Source: RGIG4140 sp045638265 (lineage in GTDB: Bacteria > Pseudomonadota > Alphaproteobacteria > CAAHEQ01 > UBA3637). Taken from it: 64,000 nt of DNA. Both the position numbers and the translations under genes were made by a program. The stretch is taken from contig JAZUBA010000063.1 of NCBI GenBank assembly GCA_045638265.1, forward strand, positions 3,060 to 67,059, written 5' to 3'. The notes beneath the pieces were generated by a model, which saw only the letters and a program-made list of their open reading frames with translations, was not told where the DNA came from and did no database searches. Below, in pieces: positions 8,355-17,565 of this stretch. The number at the start of each line of letters is the position of its first letter. Within the stretch, counting starts at the first letter, position 1.

Positions 8355-9524
8355 ATGCGTATTATTGGGTTGGTTGATTGCGATTCTTTTTATGTTTCGT
8401 GTGAACGAATAGACAATCCCTCATTAAAAAACAAAGCCGTTTGTGTTTTAACAGGTGCCGGCAGTCGCAGTATTATTGTCTCTCGTTCCAAAGAAGCTAA
8501 AGAACTGGGTATCCCGATGGGTGCCCCGTTATTTCAAGTGGAACGTAAATTTAAAAATGTGATTTATATCCCCGCCCGCAAACACAGATATACCGAAATA
8601 TCCCGTTTCGTTATGGATACATTACGCTCTTTTACACCTGATATTGAAGTTGTATCCATTGATGAAGCCTATATGGATTTAACAAATCTCAATACAGTTT
8701 ATCATAAAACATATGGCGAACTGATAACCCATATACGGAATACTGTTCTAGAAAAAACAGGCATTCCTGTATCTATCGGATTATCCACGTCTAAAACATT
8801 GGCAAAACTGGCAAGTGACAAAGCAAAAAAACAAGGCGGTATTTTTGCTGTTTCACCAAAACGCATTCAAGAACTTATTGGAGAAACAGAAGTGGATGCC
8901 ATTTGCGGTATCGGCAAACAATCTACCAAAAAACTCAAACGAAACGGCATTTTTAATATCAATGATTTTATCGCCTCTTCTGATTCGTTTATTCGCCAAA
9001 TACTTGGAAAAAACGGACTGATTTTAAAGCATGAACTTAACGGCGCAACCATTTCTCTTGTCAACTCAAAGGAAGAACCGCCTCAATCCATTCAAGACAC
9101 ATCAACCTTCCCCGATTTTACAACAGATAAAAATATGCTCACTTATTATTTAAAAAAACACATCAAACAAGCTACTCAAAAATTACGAGAATGGAATGGT
9201 TTTTGCCAATCAGTTCATATTCTTATCAGAACAAAAGATTTTAAAACATTTCATGAGTGGAAAAAATGTACATTTCCAACAAACAGCGAGCGTACTGTTT
9301 TAAAAATTGCTATTGAATTATTTGAAACCACATATCAACAAAACATTCTTTATCGCAGTATCGGCATTGAATTATCCGATTTAACATACGAAAAACCGGC
9401 ACAAGCAGATTTATTTGAAAAACACAACTTTGAAACAGATACACTTGATTTAACCATTGACACATTAGAAAAACGATTTGGAAACAACATTATTTCAAAA
9501 GGATTTAATGTTATAAAAAGATAA
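8355..9524 (+). CDS. Y-family translesion DNA polymerase (UmuC/DinB-like)
   Basis: This is a 389-residue error-prone polymerase that copies damaged DNA. The start is the ATG at 8355 with AAAGGATTAAAA upstream; an earlier in-frame ATG at 8304 lies within the promoter region and is rejected. Catalytic acids are Asp8 (LVDCDSFYVSCE) and Asp103/Glu104 (VSIDEAYMDL). A helix-hairpin-helix thumb follows (CGIGKQSTKKLKRNGI), then a little-finger domain. QADLF at 350-354 is a good beta-clamp-binding motif. The SRSKEAKELGIPMG region looks more like UmuC/UvrX than DinB. No umuD, imuB or dnaE2 is adjacent. The LexA-type box upstream implies damage induction. Confidence 0.9.
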   Translation: MRIIGLVDCDSFYVSCERIDNPSLKNKAVCVLTGAGSRSIIVSRSKEAKELGIPMGAPLFQVERKFKNVIYIPARKHRYTEISRFVMDTLRSFTPDIEVVSIDEAYMDLTNLNTVYHKTYGELITHIRNTVLEKTGIPVSIGLSTSKTLAKLASDKAKKQGGIFAVSPKRIQELIGETEVDAICGIGKQSTKKLKRNGIFNINDFIASSDSFIRQILGKNGLILKHELNGATISLVNSKEEPPQSIQDTSTFPDFTTDKNMLTYYLKKHIKQATQKLREWNGFCQSVHILIRTKDFKTFHEWKKCTFPTNSERTVLKIAIELFETTYQQNILYRSIGIELSDLTYEKPAQADLFEKHNFETDTLDLTIDTLEKRFGNNIISKGFNVIKR

Positions 9525-9543
9525 TTTATTCAATAAAAACTCC

Positions 9544-9573
9544 TTGACTTTTAAACAAGATTATGCTTTTATA
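9544..9573 (+). promoter_or_regulatory. Possible pal promoter
   Basis: TTGACT (9544-9549) and TTTATA (9568-9573) are 18 bases apart, about 65 bases before the pal start. The -10 match is only moderate. Confidence 0.4.
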
Positions 9574-9637
9574 CCCCCGAACAAAGGAATGCTTTAATTG
9601 CTCCTTTTTTAGATAGAAAAACCATCAGGAGAAAAAA

Positions 9638-10132
9638 ATGTTAAAAAAATTATTTGCAATTTTCTGCACAGTATCTTTATTAAGCGCTTGTGCTTCACAA
9701 AAAGACGGTGCTGATTTATACGGCAACGGTAATGGCGGTTGGAACGATGATGTTAATATCAGCGATTTACAAGGAACAGAAAACACAGAAAAATTCCGTT
9801 CTGAAACACCAGCTGTTGTTTACTTCAAATTAGACAGCTCTGATTTAACTGTTGAAGGTCGTGAAAATTTAGCTGCTCAAGCAAAATGGTTGGCTGAAAA
9901 CCCACGCGTATTGGTTGTACTTGAAGGTCGTTGCGACGAACGTGGTACACGTGAATACAACTTAGCATTAGGTGAACGTCGTGCTATGGCTGCTCGTAAC
10001 TACTTAATGGCTCAAGGTGTTTCTGCTGATCGTATTCGTATCATTTCTTATGGTAAAGAAAAACCGGTTGTATTTGGTTCATCAGAAGATGCTTGGTCTC
10101 AAAACCGTAGCTCAACAACAGTTGCTTATTAA
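9638..10132 (+). CDS. pal: Peptidoglycan-associated lipoprotein Pal
   Basis: This is a 164-residue outer-membrane lipoprotein. The signal sequence ends in the lipobox LSAC with Cys18. The OmpA-like domain (about 60-164) carries the peptidoglycan-binding signature GRCDERGTREYNLALGERRA, close to the classic Pal sequence. Pal tethers the outer membrane to the wall and works with TolB/TolQRA during division. Those partners are not in the window; the gene stands alone with its own terminator. AGGAG precedes the start. Confidence 0.95.
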   Translation: MLKKLFAIFCTVSLLSACASQKDGADLYGNGNGGWNDDVNISDLQGTENTEKFRSETPAVVYFKLDSSDLTVEGRENLAAQAKWLAENPRVLVVLEGRCDERGTREYNLALGERRAMAARNYLMAQGVSADRIRIISYGKEKPVVFGSSEDAWSQNRSSTTVAY

Positions 10133-10153
10133 TCAGCAAGTGTATTAAAATAG

Positions 10154-10183
10154 AAAACCGTCAGATTCGTCTGACGGTTTTTT
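10154..10183 (+). terminator. Terminator after pal
   Basis: A 12-bp perfect stem (AAAACCGTCAGA / TCTGACGGTTTT) with a TTCG tetraloop is followed by a T run. Confidence 0.9.
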
Positions 10184-10229
10184 CTAACTTATTTTTAAAT
10201 GTTACTTTTCATATCAATATAATTCCAAA

Positions 10230-13076
10230 TTAACACGTTCTATTATTTTGAGACATATCTAAAACTTGTGCATCTTCATTATCTTGAATAGGCATAGAAT
10301 TATTGGCTAAGACAGACTCTTTTTTTGTTTCTGAAATAAACTCCTGTTGATTTGATGCATCATTTAAAGCTCCAAACATGCCTTCAGATTTTTTAGAAAC
10401 TTCTTTTCCGTTGTTATACGTCTTGTATGTTTTTTTATCCAAGACCTTTGAATGACCATATTCTACCCACTCTCCATGTTTAGTATAGCTATCACCATTA
10501 AAAACACCATACCCCTCTGCAGATAAGAAATATCCATCATGCCAATCTGTATTCTTTTTAAACTCAAAAACTTTACCCGTATGTGTTTTCGTATCAACAA
10601 AACATACTGTTTTACTGTCTCCGTTCCTATGGAATCTCAATTGAACTCCATCACTTAAATTTTTAACAACGCGATGTCTAACGCTAGTAATACCTGCATT
10701 TATCTCATCTTGTTCAATTGCATCCTTAATATCCTTTTTTAATTGTTCTACCACCGTAAATATATCTGCTTCTTTCCCATCACACTTTACACCATACATA
10801 GCTTTTAAATCTACAGCACAAACAGAGGGTGTATCACCTCTTTTTTCAAAACAAGCCAAATTATCTTCATCAAAATCAAAATCACTATGATATGATGTAT
10901 AATTCGGATAAAAAAGACTATCACTTAAGTCATATCCTTTAACTTTGTCTGAAATTTCAATCTTCGTTTGTGTAATTTCAGTTTTCTTTGGCAAATTGTT
11001 TTGAGGTTTAGCAGTGTAATCTGTTTTTCTAACTTCTGCTGGTTTTGCTACAATCGTTTTTTGAGATTGAATGTTTTGTGTGTCACTATTATATACATCA
11101 ACAATATCAGCAAACAAAATATCAGCCATTGCTTTTTTCGGATTACCGATTACATCCACATTATCAATCCGATTTTGATTATAATCAAACTGTATCTCTG
11201 TTTGCCCCTTATATGTTTTCCATTTTCCGATTTTAATCTTTTCTAAATTATTCAAAAAGATTTCACCTGTTTCATGAATGGTTTTGCCATCTGATTTGTA
11301 ATGTGTTTCAATACCTTTTTTTGTTTGTGAATCCACAATCGTTGAAGATAAAAGTGTACCATCTTTTCTGTAATCAGCTTCCAGAAAAATATTTGAATTG
11401 GATTGAATGACTGATTTAAGGTTTCCTATTTTTTCACCGTTTTCAGGTTTATAATAGAAATAATTTAAACCATTAATATACATATTGCTAACATAATAAT
11501 TTAAACCATCAGAATGATACTCAATATTATTTTTTCCATCACTATAATATTTCAAATGTCCACTTGGGAAATAAGAAAAACTTTCATTTTCTTTTGGCTT
11601 TGACTTTTTAGTTGTCGGAATTTTTAACAACTTTTTACTAATTTTATCAAATTGTTCAGATTCTTCATCTATATATTGTATGATTTCTTCTACATTGCCT
11701 TGACTCATATCCCTCATTGTAATAGAATTACCGGTTTTTGTATCAAAAATGTAATCTAAATTTTTCTTTCCGTAAATCCTAAAACCTTCAGGAAGATTTT
11801 CAACTTTATACCGTGTATCTTTTATATTAAATGCTAATTTATTATCAATTGCTTTTGCATACAAACCCAAATCAACAACATTGCCTTCACCATCAATTTG
11901 ATGACCATGTTTCCAAACAAAAGACTCCCAAACATTATTTACGGGATCATAAAACTTTTCATTTCCGTTTCTAAATCCATCTTCATTAAAAGAACATTCA
12001 TACAATATTTTGTCATTTTTAACCAGTTTCTTATGATATCCATTACTTGTTTTTTGAACTACAGTCTGTATTTTTGTTTCAGCATCAGTTTTAATACCAA
12101 CTTCTAATGGTTCAGGTGTTGACGAGAATCCGTATGAATATTTTTCATCTGAATTTAATCCTGTTTGAAAATAATTCTTTCCTTTTAAATAAGGGTATTC
12201 TGTTTCAAAATATTTTTTTAAAATATCTTTTTGAGAAACCGCATCATTTCCAACCATATAACTTGCATTTTGATTTTCAGATAAACCAAAAGATTGTGCG
12301 TTGTATGTATTTCGCCATTCTCTTTGTGTTTGCGCAACACTGTGTAGTACATTTATCGCATCTTTATATTGCTGAATAGGAACACCTTGTTTTTCTGCCA
12401 AATAAATCATTTCTTCGCCAAAAGGCTGCATTTGCATTAAAATGCTTTGACCCATAGCAAGCTTAGTTGCCTCAGCATCTATAAAAACATTATAAGCTTC
12501 ATTTATATTTGCTCCGTCATTAACAATTTTCATTTTTTCAAAGTCTTGCTTTGAAATGTTTTTACGGAATTGCTTTATGGCTTTATCTTTTAAGAAAATA
12601 TAATAAAGATTTTGATTATAAAAATCTCCATTCAAAGCAAAAGTTTCTGCCTCAATAAGTTTTCTGGCAAGAAACATATCTTGTTTACTTAAAGAATCAG
12701 GCATCAAACCCGTTGCATTCTGTTGATCATGAAGCAATTCGTGGAAAAAAGAAGTTGTATTTTGATCTGAAAATAAATCGTCTATCGCAATAGAATCGGA
12801 TTCAGATGAATACATACCGGCAGCATCCAAACTATTCATTTGATTAATGTCATCTTGCGTAAATGTGATTGTTGTCGGATTTTTTTGGTTAATATGTTGT
12901 CTGACTAATTTACGAGCCATTACATTTTGTTGAGCTGCCTTTTTAATATCACCCATCAATCTGGCTTTTTGATTAGCATTTAAATATTTCAAATCAACAT
13001 AGGTAAAAAATTGACTCCATTCTTTTTCTGTAATCGGATTATAGATTGCATACGCTGAATTTTCTTTAAAAATCAT
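10230..13076 (-). CDS. Large cytoplasmic protein with HELLH metallopeptidase motif and MORN-like repeats
   Basis: This is a 948-residue protein with no signal peptide or membrane segment. Residues 112-116 are HELLH in a helix after a beta strand (TTSFFHELLHD). A downstream acidic helix (KLIEAETFAL, about 140-148) could give the third zinc ligand, as in putative gluzincin families. From about residue 340 onward the chain is full of short Tyr/Gly/Asp-rich units resembling MORN/YwqK-like repeats (for example FPSGHLKYYSDG, YHSDGLNYY, HGEWVEYGH). Between them is a Lys/Pro/Thr-rich linker near 690-720. The gene lies 60 bases after pilR on the same strand and may be read through or have its own weak promoter. 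Function is unknown; peptidase activity is inferred from the motif alone. Confidence 0.6.
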   Translation of the reverse strand: MIFKENSAYAIYNPITEKEWSQFFTYVDLKYLNANQKARLMGDIKKAAQQNVMARKLVRQHINQKNPTTITFTQDDINQMNSLDAAGMYSSESDSIAIDDLFSDQNTTSFFHELLHDQQNATGLMPDSLSKQDMFLARKLIEAETFALNGDFYNQNLYYIFLKDKAIKQFRKNISKQDFEKMKIVNDGANINEAYNVFIDAEATKLAMGQSILMQMQPFGEEMIYLAEKQGVPIQQYKDAINVLHSVAQTQREWRNTYNAQSFGLSENQNASYMVGNDAVSQKDILKKYFETEYPYLKGKNYFQTGLNSDEKYSYGFSSTPEPLEVGIKTDAETKIQTVVQKTSNGYHKKLVKNDKILYECSFNEDGFRNGNEKFYDPVNNVWESFVWKHGHQIDGEGNVVDLGLYAKAIDNKLAFNIKDTRYKVENLPEGFRIYGKKNLDYIFDTKTGNSITMRDMSQGNVEEIIQYIDEESEQFDKISKKLLKIPTTKKSKPKENESFSYFPSGHLKYYSDGKNNIEYHSDGLNYYVSNMYINGLNYFYYKPENGEKIGNLKSVIQSNSNIFLEADYRKDGTLLSSTIVDSQTKKGIETHYKSDGKTIHETGEIFLNNLEKIKIGKWKTYKGQTEIQFDYNQNRIDNVDVIGNPKKAMADILFADIVDVYNSDTQNIQSQKTIVAKPAEVRKTDYTAKPQNNLPKKTEITQTKIEISDKVKGYDLSDSLFYPNYTSYHSDFDFDEDNLACFEKRGDTPSVCAVDLKAMYGVKCDGKEADIFTVVEQLKKDIKDAIEQDEINAGITSVRHRVVKNLSDGVQLRFHRNGDSKTVCFVDTKTHTGKVFEFKKNTDWHDGYFLSAEGYGVFNGDSYTKHGEWVEYGHSKVLDKKTYKTYNNGKEVSKKSEGMFGALNDASNQQEFISETKKESVLANNSMPIQDNEDAQVLDMSQNNRTC

Positions 13077-13136
13077 ACCATCATCTCCAACAAAAATATA
13101 TGTGTCTTTTTTTTAAACAAGGATGATTAAAAAGTC

Positions 13137-14255
13137 TTAACGACCACCACCCAAGCCCATGCCGTTAACCATCTGTTCTTGCATATCAAAGGTACCCATA
13201 ACAGCCCAAGCAACAATACCGGCAATCATAAGAATAGCCAAACCGTTTAATGCCGCTGCTTTTTTCTGAACATCTTTAACAGAATCTTCCAACCAGTCTT
13301 CTGAAAGACGCGTTAATGCTTCGGAGAAGTTATCCAATTCAGCATAAATACGCAAATCACCGACAACTTCTTCATCAGGGAAAGCTAATCTTGTTTTATA
13401 CAAAGCATCCCCTAAGTTATCACCGTTATTAACATACGTTAAAGCTTTATCAATACGATACAACAAATAAGGATTGGCATCAGAACGCAAGGAACGTAAA
13501 GCTTTTGAAACCGGCGTACCGGCACGAACCAATGCCGACAATGACAACAACCAACCAACACCGATAAAAATGCGATAAATTGACCATGGTGCAAATTTAT
13601 CGGCAATAGCACGTGATTCTTTCGTCCATCTCGGAAATGTTAAACAAATTAAAATAACGATTGTCGGCAAGGTTAAAAAGAGAGGATATGGATTTTCACG
13701 CACAAAATTAGACAAACTAACCAATGATTTAGCGGTTCCTTCCCATTGTAAATTCGGAACAGCATCAACCATCGGCGGAACCATGAATGCACCAACCCCG
13801 TAAATAAGAAAAATAACCATAAGCATAAGGAATAAAGGATAAGAAACCGCAGCAAAAACAGGTTCTTTCATCCGTTTAATACCTTCTACAACCTTAATGG
13901 TATTATCTAATGCCTCTTCCAAGTTAGAAACGTCACCGACTGACAACATCAAAATTTCCGTTGACGGAGCCCAACCACGCAAAGCAACTGAAAATGTATC
14001 ACCGTTACGAATTTGTTGCATCCAACACGTAACAGCAACTGCCATGGTTTCCGTAGGTTTCCGACCATCTTTGGAATAAATTTGATACATACGTTCCAAT
14101 GCATCCATCAATGAAAATCGGTTCCGTAACAAAGCTTTTAGTTTATAATAAAAAGCCAAGCGGTCCGAAGTATATAAACGTACCATAAATTTTGAAAAAA
14201 ATATGTCTCCCGGATTTACCGTACCAGGTTGTACATTTTTTGATGTGTCTGCCAT
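13137..14255 (-). CDS. pilR: Type IVb pilus inner-membrane platform protein PilR (GspF family)
   Basis: This is a 372-residue GspF/PilC-type platform protein. It sits in the inner membrane and couples the assembly ATPase to pilin extrusion. Two cytoplasmic helical domains are separated by hydrophobic segments at about 138-163 and 190-208, with a last one near 335-355 (LAILMIAGIVAWAVMG). Hallmark stretches are LLRNRFSLMDALERM and VRAGTPVSKALRSL. GAGGAG precedes the start, 16 bases after the ATPase gene. Gene order N-O-P-Q-R matches the R64 thin pilus operon. Known R64 PilR is of similar length. Confidence 0.88.
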   Translation of the reverse strand: MADTSKNVQPGTVNPGDIFFSKFMVRLYTSDRLAFYYKLKALLRNRFSLMDALERMYQIYSKDGRKPTETMAVAVTCWMQQIRNGDTFSVALRGWAPSTEILMLSVGDVSNLEEALDNTIKVVEGIKRMKEPVFAAVSYPLFLMLMVIFLIYGVGAFMVPPMVDAVPNLQWEGTAKSLVSLSNFVRENPYPLFLTLPTIVILICLTFPRWTKESRAIADKFAPWSIYRIFIGVGWLLSLSALVRAGTPVSKALRSLRSDANPYLLYRIDKALTYVNNGDNLGDALYKTRLAFPDEEVVGDLRIYAELDNFSEALTRLSEDWLEDSVKDVQKKAAALNGLAILMIAGIVAWAVMGTFDMQEQMVNGMGLGGGR

Positions 14256-14271
14256 TTGAACTCCTCTTTTT

Positions 14272-16509
14272 CTATCCCGTTACAATTTGATTTAAGAAAC
14301 CTGTCCAACGTTCAACTTCTTCTAAGTCAATAGACCCTCTAAACATGTGTGAAATAGCTACTTCACGCAAAGTCATACCGTTTAAATCATTAATCCAATA
14401 GTTAATAGCTTTTTTCGTTTCGCCTTTCATCACTAAATCAAGGAATGTCGCATCCGGCAAAACAATTTCGGCTACAGACATACGACCTTTAACACCTTTA
14501 TAATCACAATGTTCACACCCTTTACCACGCAAATATGCACTTTCAACACCGATATCACCAAATGCCTCACGTAAACGGACAACAGACGGCAATTTTATTT
14601 TTTCAGTAGCCGGAACCCTACAATACGGACAAATGCGTCTAAACAAACGCTGAGCCAACAATCCTTTCATAATTTCAGGATCACGCAATTTAAAGTCTTC
14701 AATACCCATATCTCTAAAACGCATTAAAATAGCTGGCGCACTGTTTGCGTGCAATGTTGTCCACACATTGTGTCCGGATAATGCCCCACGGAAAGCCAAA
14801 TCAGCTGAAGAAAGAGTACGAACCTCCCCGATCATTAAACTGTCAGGGTCAGAACGTAAGGCAGCAGACAATGCTTTTGTAAATTCACGTTCTTTCATTT
14901 CTTCACTGGAAGCATTTGTCACCGGCATTTGTCTTGCTCCCGGAATCGGATATTCGGGCGGGTCTTCCACAGTAATTAAGTTAATTTCATAATTACGTTC
15001 CTGCAACATTTGAATCATATTACGTTGCAATGTGGTAGATTTACCGGAACCCGTCGGACCGGAAACAACTGTAATACCCGTTGGAGCTCCTCGCAACTGA
15101 TAAAAGAAATCTAATTCACGTTCTGTAAAACCTAAAGATTCCAAACCATCAGAAGCACTACTGGAATCTTGCGCATATAACATACGCATAATAACATAAC
15201 GTGTACCGAAAGCAATCGGGTTAAATTGTAAACGAATACCCAACACATTACGAGGTAAAACTAATTTACCATGCGAACCACGCAAAGGAGTCCGTCCTAA
15301 TTTTTGTGCGGCCTGATATTCATTTTGCGCGTAGTTTGAATCAGAAATATCAGAAGATGCAAAAGCAGCACGCACAAAACTTTCACCCCAATCTTTATTA
15401 TATTCCATTTCTGTTTGCATCAAACCGTTTGTACGGAACATAACCGTTGTGTGATCGGCAACCACAATATGAATATCTGACACACGCAAAGAAGCTGCAC
15501 GAGACACAATAGTCACAAAGTCCCTTTGCATACGAGCTTGGGCTTGTTCTTCTTCTTCGTTTTTCTCAATTGTAACAGTTTCTACAACACCACTTCTATT
15601 AGAGTATTCATAAATACTTTGTAAAACAGGCATCGGCACATATTCAGGTTTACCAATTTGTAAATGCCGTTTTTTTGCTAAATATTCAAAACCAAGAACT
15701 TTACCGTCAAATTTATATGTTTCACATACAAAAAAACGCCCGTTTGAAAACAACGCCAACAGCATACGTGTTTCATCTTTAACCGGTAATGACCCACCTG
15801 ATGCTGTAATACAAACATTGTCGTTATCAAACAAATCTTTTAAAAATGTCGGAGATTGATAGTCTTTATTGAACTCAACCGCCGGTTCATCTTGCTCTCC
15901 TTTTGCTTTTAAAAAGGCTTCCTGAACGGCTTTATGTAAATCCTCACGATTTCCAACTGAATTATCTTTATTTTGTGATGCTAACTCCTCACCGTTAATA
16001 TATGTATGAGCCTTAGGCGGTGCAGCAGATATTGTTTTATTTTCAACAGTTTCAGATGTTTCATGTTCTTTTGATACCGTTTCAGAAACAGTCACATTCA
16101 AATGACTATCACTGCTGTGATATTGCCCCTCATTTGTTGGGATATCTGATGTTTCTTCCAAAGTTGGCTCTATAATAACTTCTGAACTATTTGTTGTATG
16201 ATTTGCCAAAAACGAAATTTGTTCAGAAGACATACCACCAGCCAAACTCATTGCAGAAGCTCGCATTCCCGTTTGTTCCGCTTCATAATTATTGGAAGGG
16301 TATTCATTAAATTGATCTGTATCAGAGGGAACATCAAGAGACATTGGCACTTCAAGCGGTTGTAGATTTTCAGAATCGGCAATATTCATTTGTTCAACAT
16401 ATACTTCTTGACTATCCTCATTCGTAGGATTTTCAATTATTTGAACATCAGATTGCTCACCAAAATCCGTCTTTTTGAGTTTTTTATTGCCAAAAAAAGA
16501 TGGTCTCAT
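14272..16509 (-). CDS. pilQ: Type IVb pilus assembly ATPase PilQ (GspE family)
   Basis: This is a 745-residue secretion ATPase that powers pilus assembly. The first 230 or so residues are acidic, Ser/Thr/Glu-rich and probably disordered, an extension not usual in GspE/PilQ proteins. The core has the Walker A motif GPTGSGKST (484-492), Asp box (TVEDPPEYPIPGARQ), Walker B region SLMIGEVRT (about 557-565) and the His box TTLHAN. A zinc-binding tetracysteine module has Cys627/Cys630 and Cys665/Cys668 (CPYC ... CEHC). AAGGGGGG precedes the start. It lies between pilP and pilR in one operon. Confidence 0.92.
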   Translation of the reverse strand: MRPSFFGNKKLKKTDFGEQSDVQIIENPTNEDSQEVYVEQMNIADSENLQPLEVPMSLDVPSDTDQFNEYPSNNYEAEQTGMRASAMSLAGGMSSEQISFLANHTTNSSEVIIEPTLEETSDIPTNEGQYHSSDSHLNVTVSETVSKEHETSETVENKTISAAPPKAHTYINGEELASQNKDNSVGNREDLHKAVQEAFLKAKGEQDEPAVEFNKDYQSPTFLKDLFDNDNVCITASGGSLPVKDETRMLLALFSNGRFFVCETYKFDGKVLGFEYLAKKRHLQIGKPEYVPMPVLQSIYEYSNRSGVVETVTIEKNEEEEQAQARMQRDFVTIVSRAASLRVSDIHIVVADHTTVMFRTNGLMQTEMEYNKDWGESFVRAAFASSDISDSNYAQNEYQAAQKLGRTPLRGSHGKLVLPRNVLGIRLQFNPIAFGTRYVIMRMLYAQDSSSASDGLESLGFTERELDFFYQLRGAPTGITVVSGPTGSGKSTTLQRNMIQMLQERNYEINLITVEDPPEYPIPGARQMPVTNASSEEMKEREFTKALSAALRSDPDSLMIGEVRTLSSADLAFRGALSGHNVWTTLHANSAPAILMRFRDMGIEDFKLRDPEIMKGLLAQRLFRRICPYCRVPATEKIKLPSVVRLREAFGDIGVESAYLRGKGCEHCDYKGVKGRMSVAEIVLPDATFLDLVMKGETKKAINYWINDLNGMTLREVAISHMFRGSIDLEEVERWTGFLNQIVTG

Positions 16510-16530
16510 TGTATTCCCCCCTTACATTTT

Positions 16531-17565
16531 TTATTCAGCAAGAGATAGACCAGAGGGTGCTTCTGAAGATGATTGACTATTAAACAACAAAACATCTTCA
16601 CGGTCATCTGCTTTAAACATGATTGTATCTTTTGTAATTTCTTGAACAATATGTCCGGTTGGCAATTTATCACCAACTTTAACAACAACTGTTCCGCCAT
16701 CATTTAGGTTTTCCAAAGTTGCCGAAAGTTTACCTTTCATCCCACGAACAGTCAACAAAGAATAAACTTCATTCGCACGAGCAATTTTAACTTCTTCTTT
16801 TACAGTTTCTTCAACAGTTTCATCAACTGAATCGGATGTATCAGAAGCATCAGATGATTTTACTGCTGCATTTGCCTCTTTTTCTTTTTGAGCTTCTTTT
16901 TCAGCAATAGCATCAGCACGTAATTTATTGCGTAATTCTTCTGCTTCGGCAATTTGTTGTTCAATCGATTCTGTTTCAGCTTTTTTCTTTTCCATTTCTA
17001 AACGAACATTTTCTTGTTCTTGCCACCAGTTAATACGTGAACGAACAACATCTTCCCGTTTTGCAATTTCATCTAAACGAGTTTGACGATAAGTTGCTTT
17101 TAATTTTTCCAAGTCATTTTTCAACTGTTCTTTTTGCATTTGTAATTTCAAGAACACATTTCCGCGTTCCAAATCAGCCATTTCTTGAAAAACTTCAGAT
17201 GTAATACGACCCAACAATTGTTCACTTGGCAAATCTTTCGTTGAAACAGATGGTGCCATAGGAGCCGGACCCGTAATCAAGGATTCTTTAATACCCGGCA
17301 ATGGCGCCATTTCTAAATCACCCAAAGATGTACGAGCAGGGAAATCCAAAATTTCTCCTGAATTAACCTGTGTATTACTTAATTCAGTTTCAAGACGTTG
17401 CCGTTCCTGATCTTTTTCATCCAATACAGGTGCCGGCATTGTAGCCCCTTCACTCGGAGCCGGAGTTGGTGCTGCGGCTGGTGTGTTTTGAGCCATAACA
17501 GGTAAAACAAACATCGCTGTTGATAAACAGAGTGTTGCAAGTAATGATAATGAGTTATTTTGCAT
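16531..17565 (-). CDS. pilP: Type IVb pilus periplasmic protein PilP-like
   Basis: This is a 344-residue exported protein. I start at the ATG at 17565, which has GGGGAG upstream and opens a clear Sec signal peptide ending VMAQ; the frame is open to 17601, inside pilO. A Pro/Ala-rich segment is followed by a long charged coiled coil (about residues 130-230, many Glu/Lys with EKKKAETESIEQQIAEAEEL). The C-terminal beta domain (about 265-330, VYSLLTVRGMKGKLSATL ... VVVKVGDKLPTG) resembles PilP domains that contact the secretin in R64-type systems. The start overlaps the end of pilO by 11 bases, so translation is probably coupled. Confidence 0.8.
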   Translation of the reverse strand: MQNNSLSLLATLCLSTAMFVLPVMAQNTPAAAPTPAPSEGATMPAPVLDEKDQERQRLETELSNTQVNSGEILDFPARTSLGDLEMAPLPGIKESLITGPAPMAPSVSTKDLPSEQLLGRITSEVFQEMADLERGNVFLKLQMQKEQLKNDLEKLKATYRQTRLDEIAKREDVVRSRINWWQEQENVRLEMEKKKAETESIEQQIAEAEELRNKLRADAIAEKEAQKEKEANAAVKSSDASDTSDSVDETVEETVKEEVKIARANEVYSLLTVRGMKGKLSATLENLNDGGTVVVKVGDKLPTGHIVQEITKDTIMFKADDREDVLLFNSQSSSEAPSGLSLAE

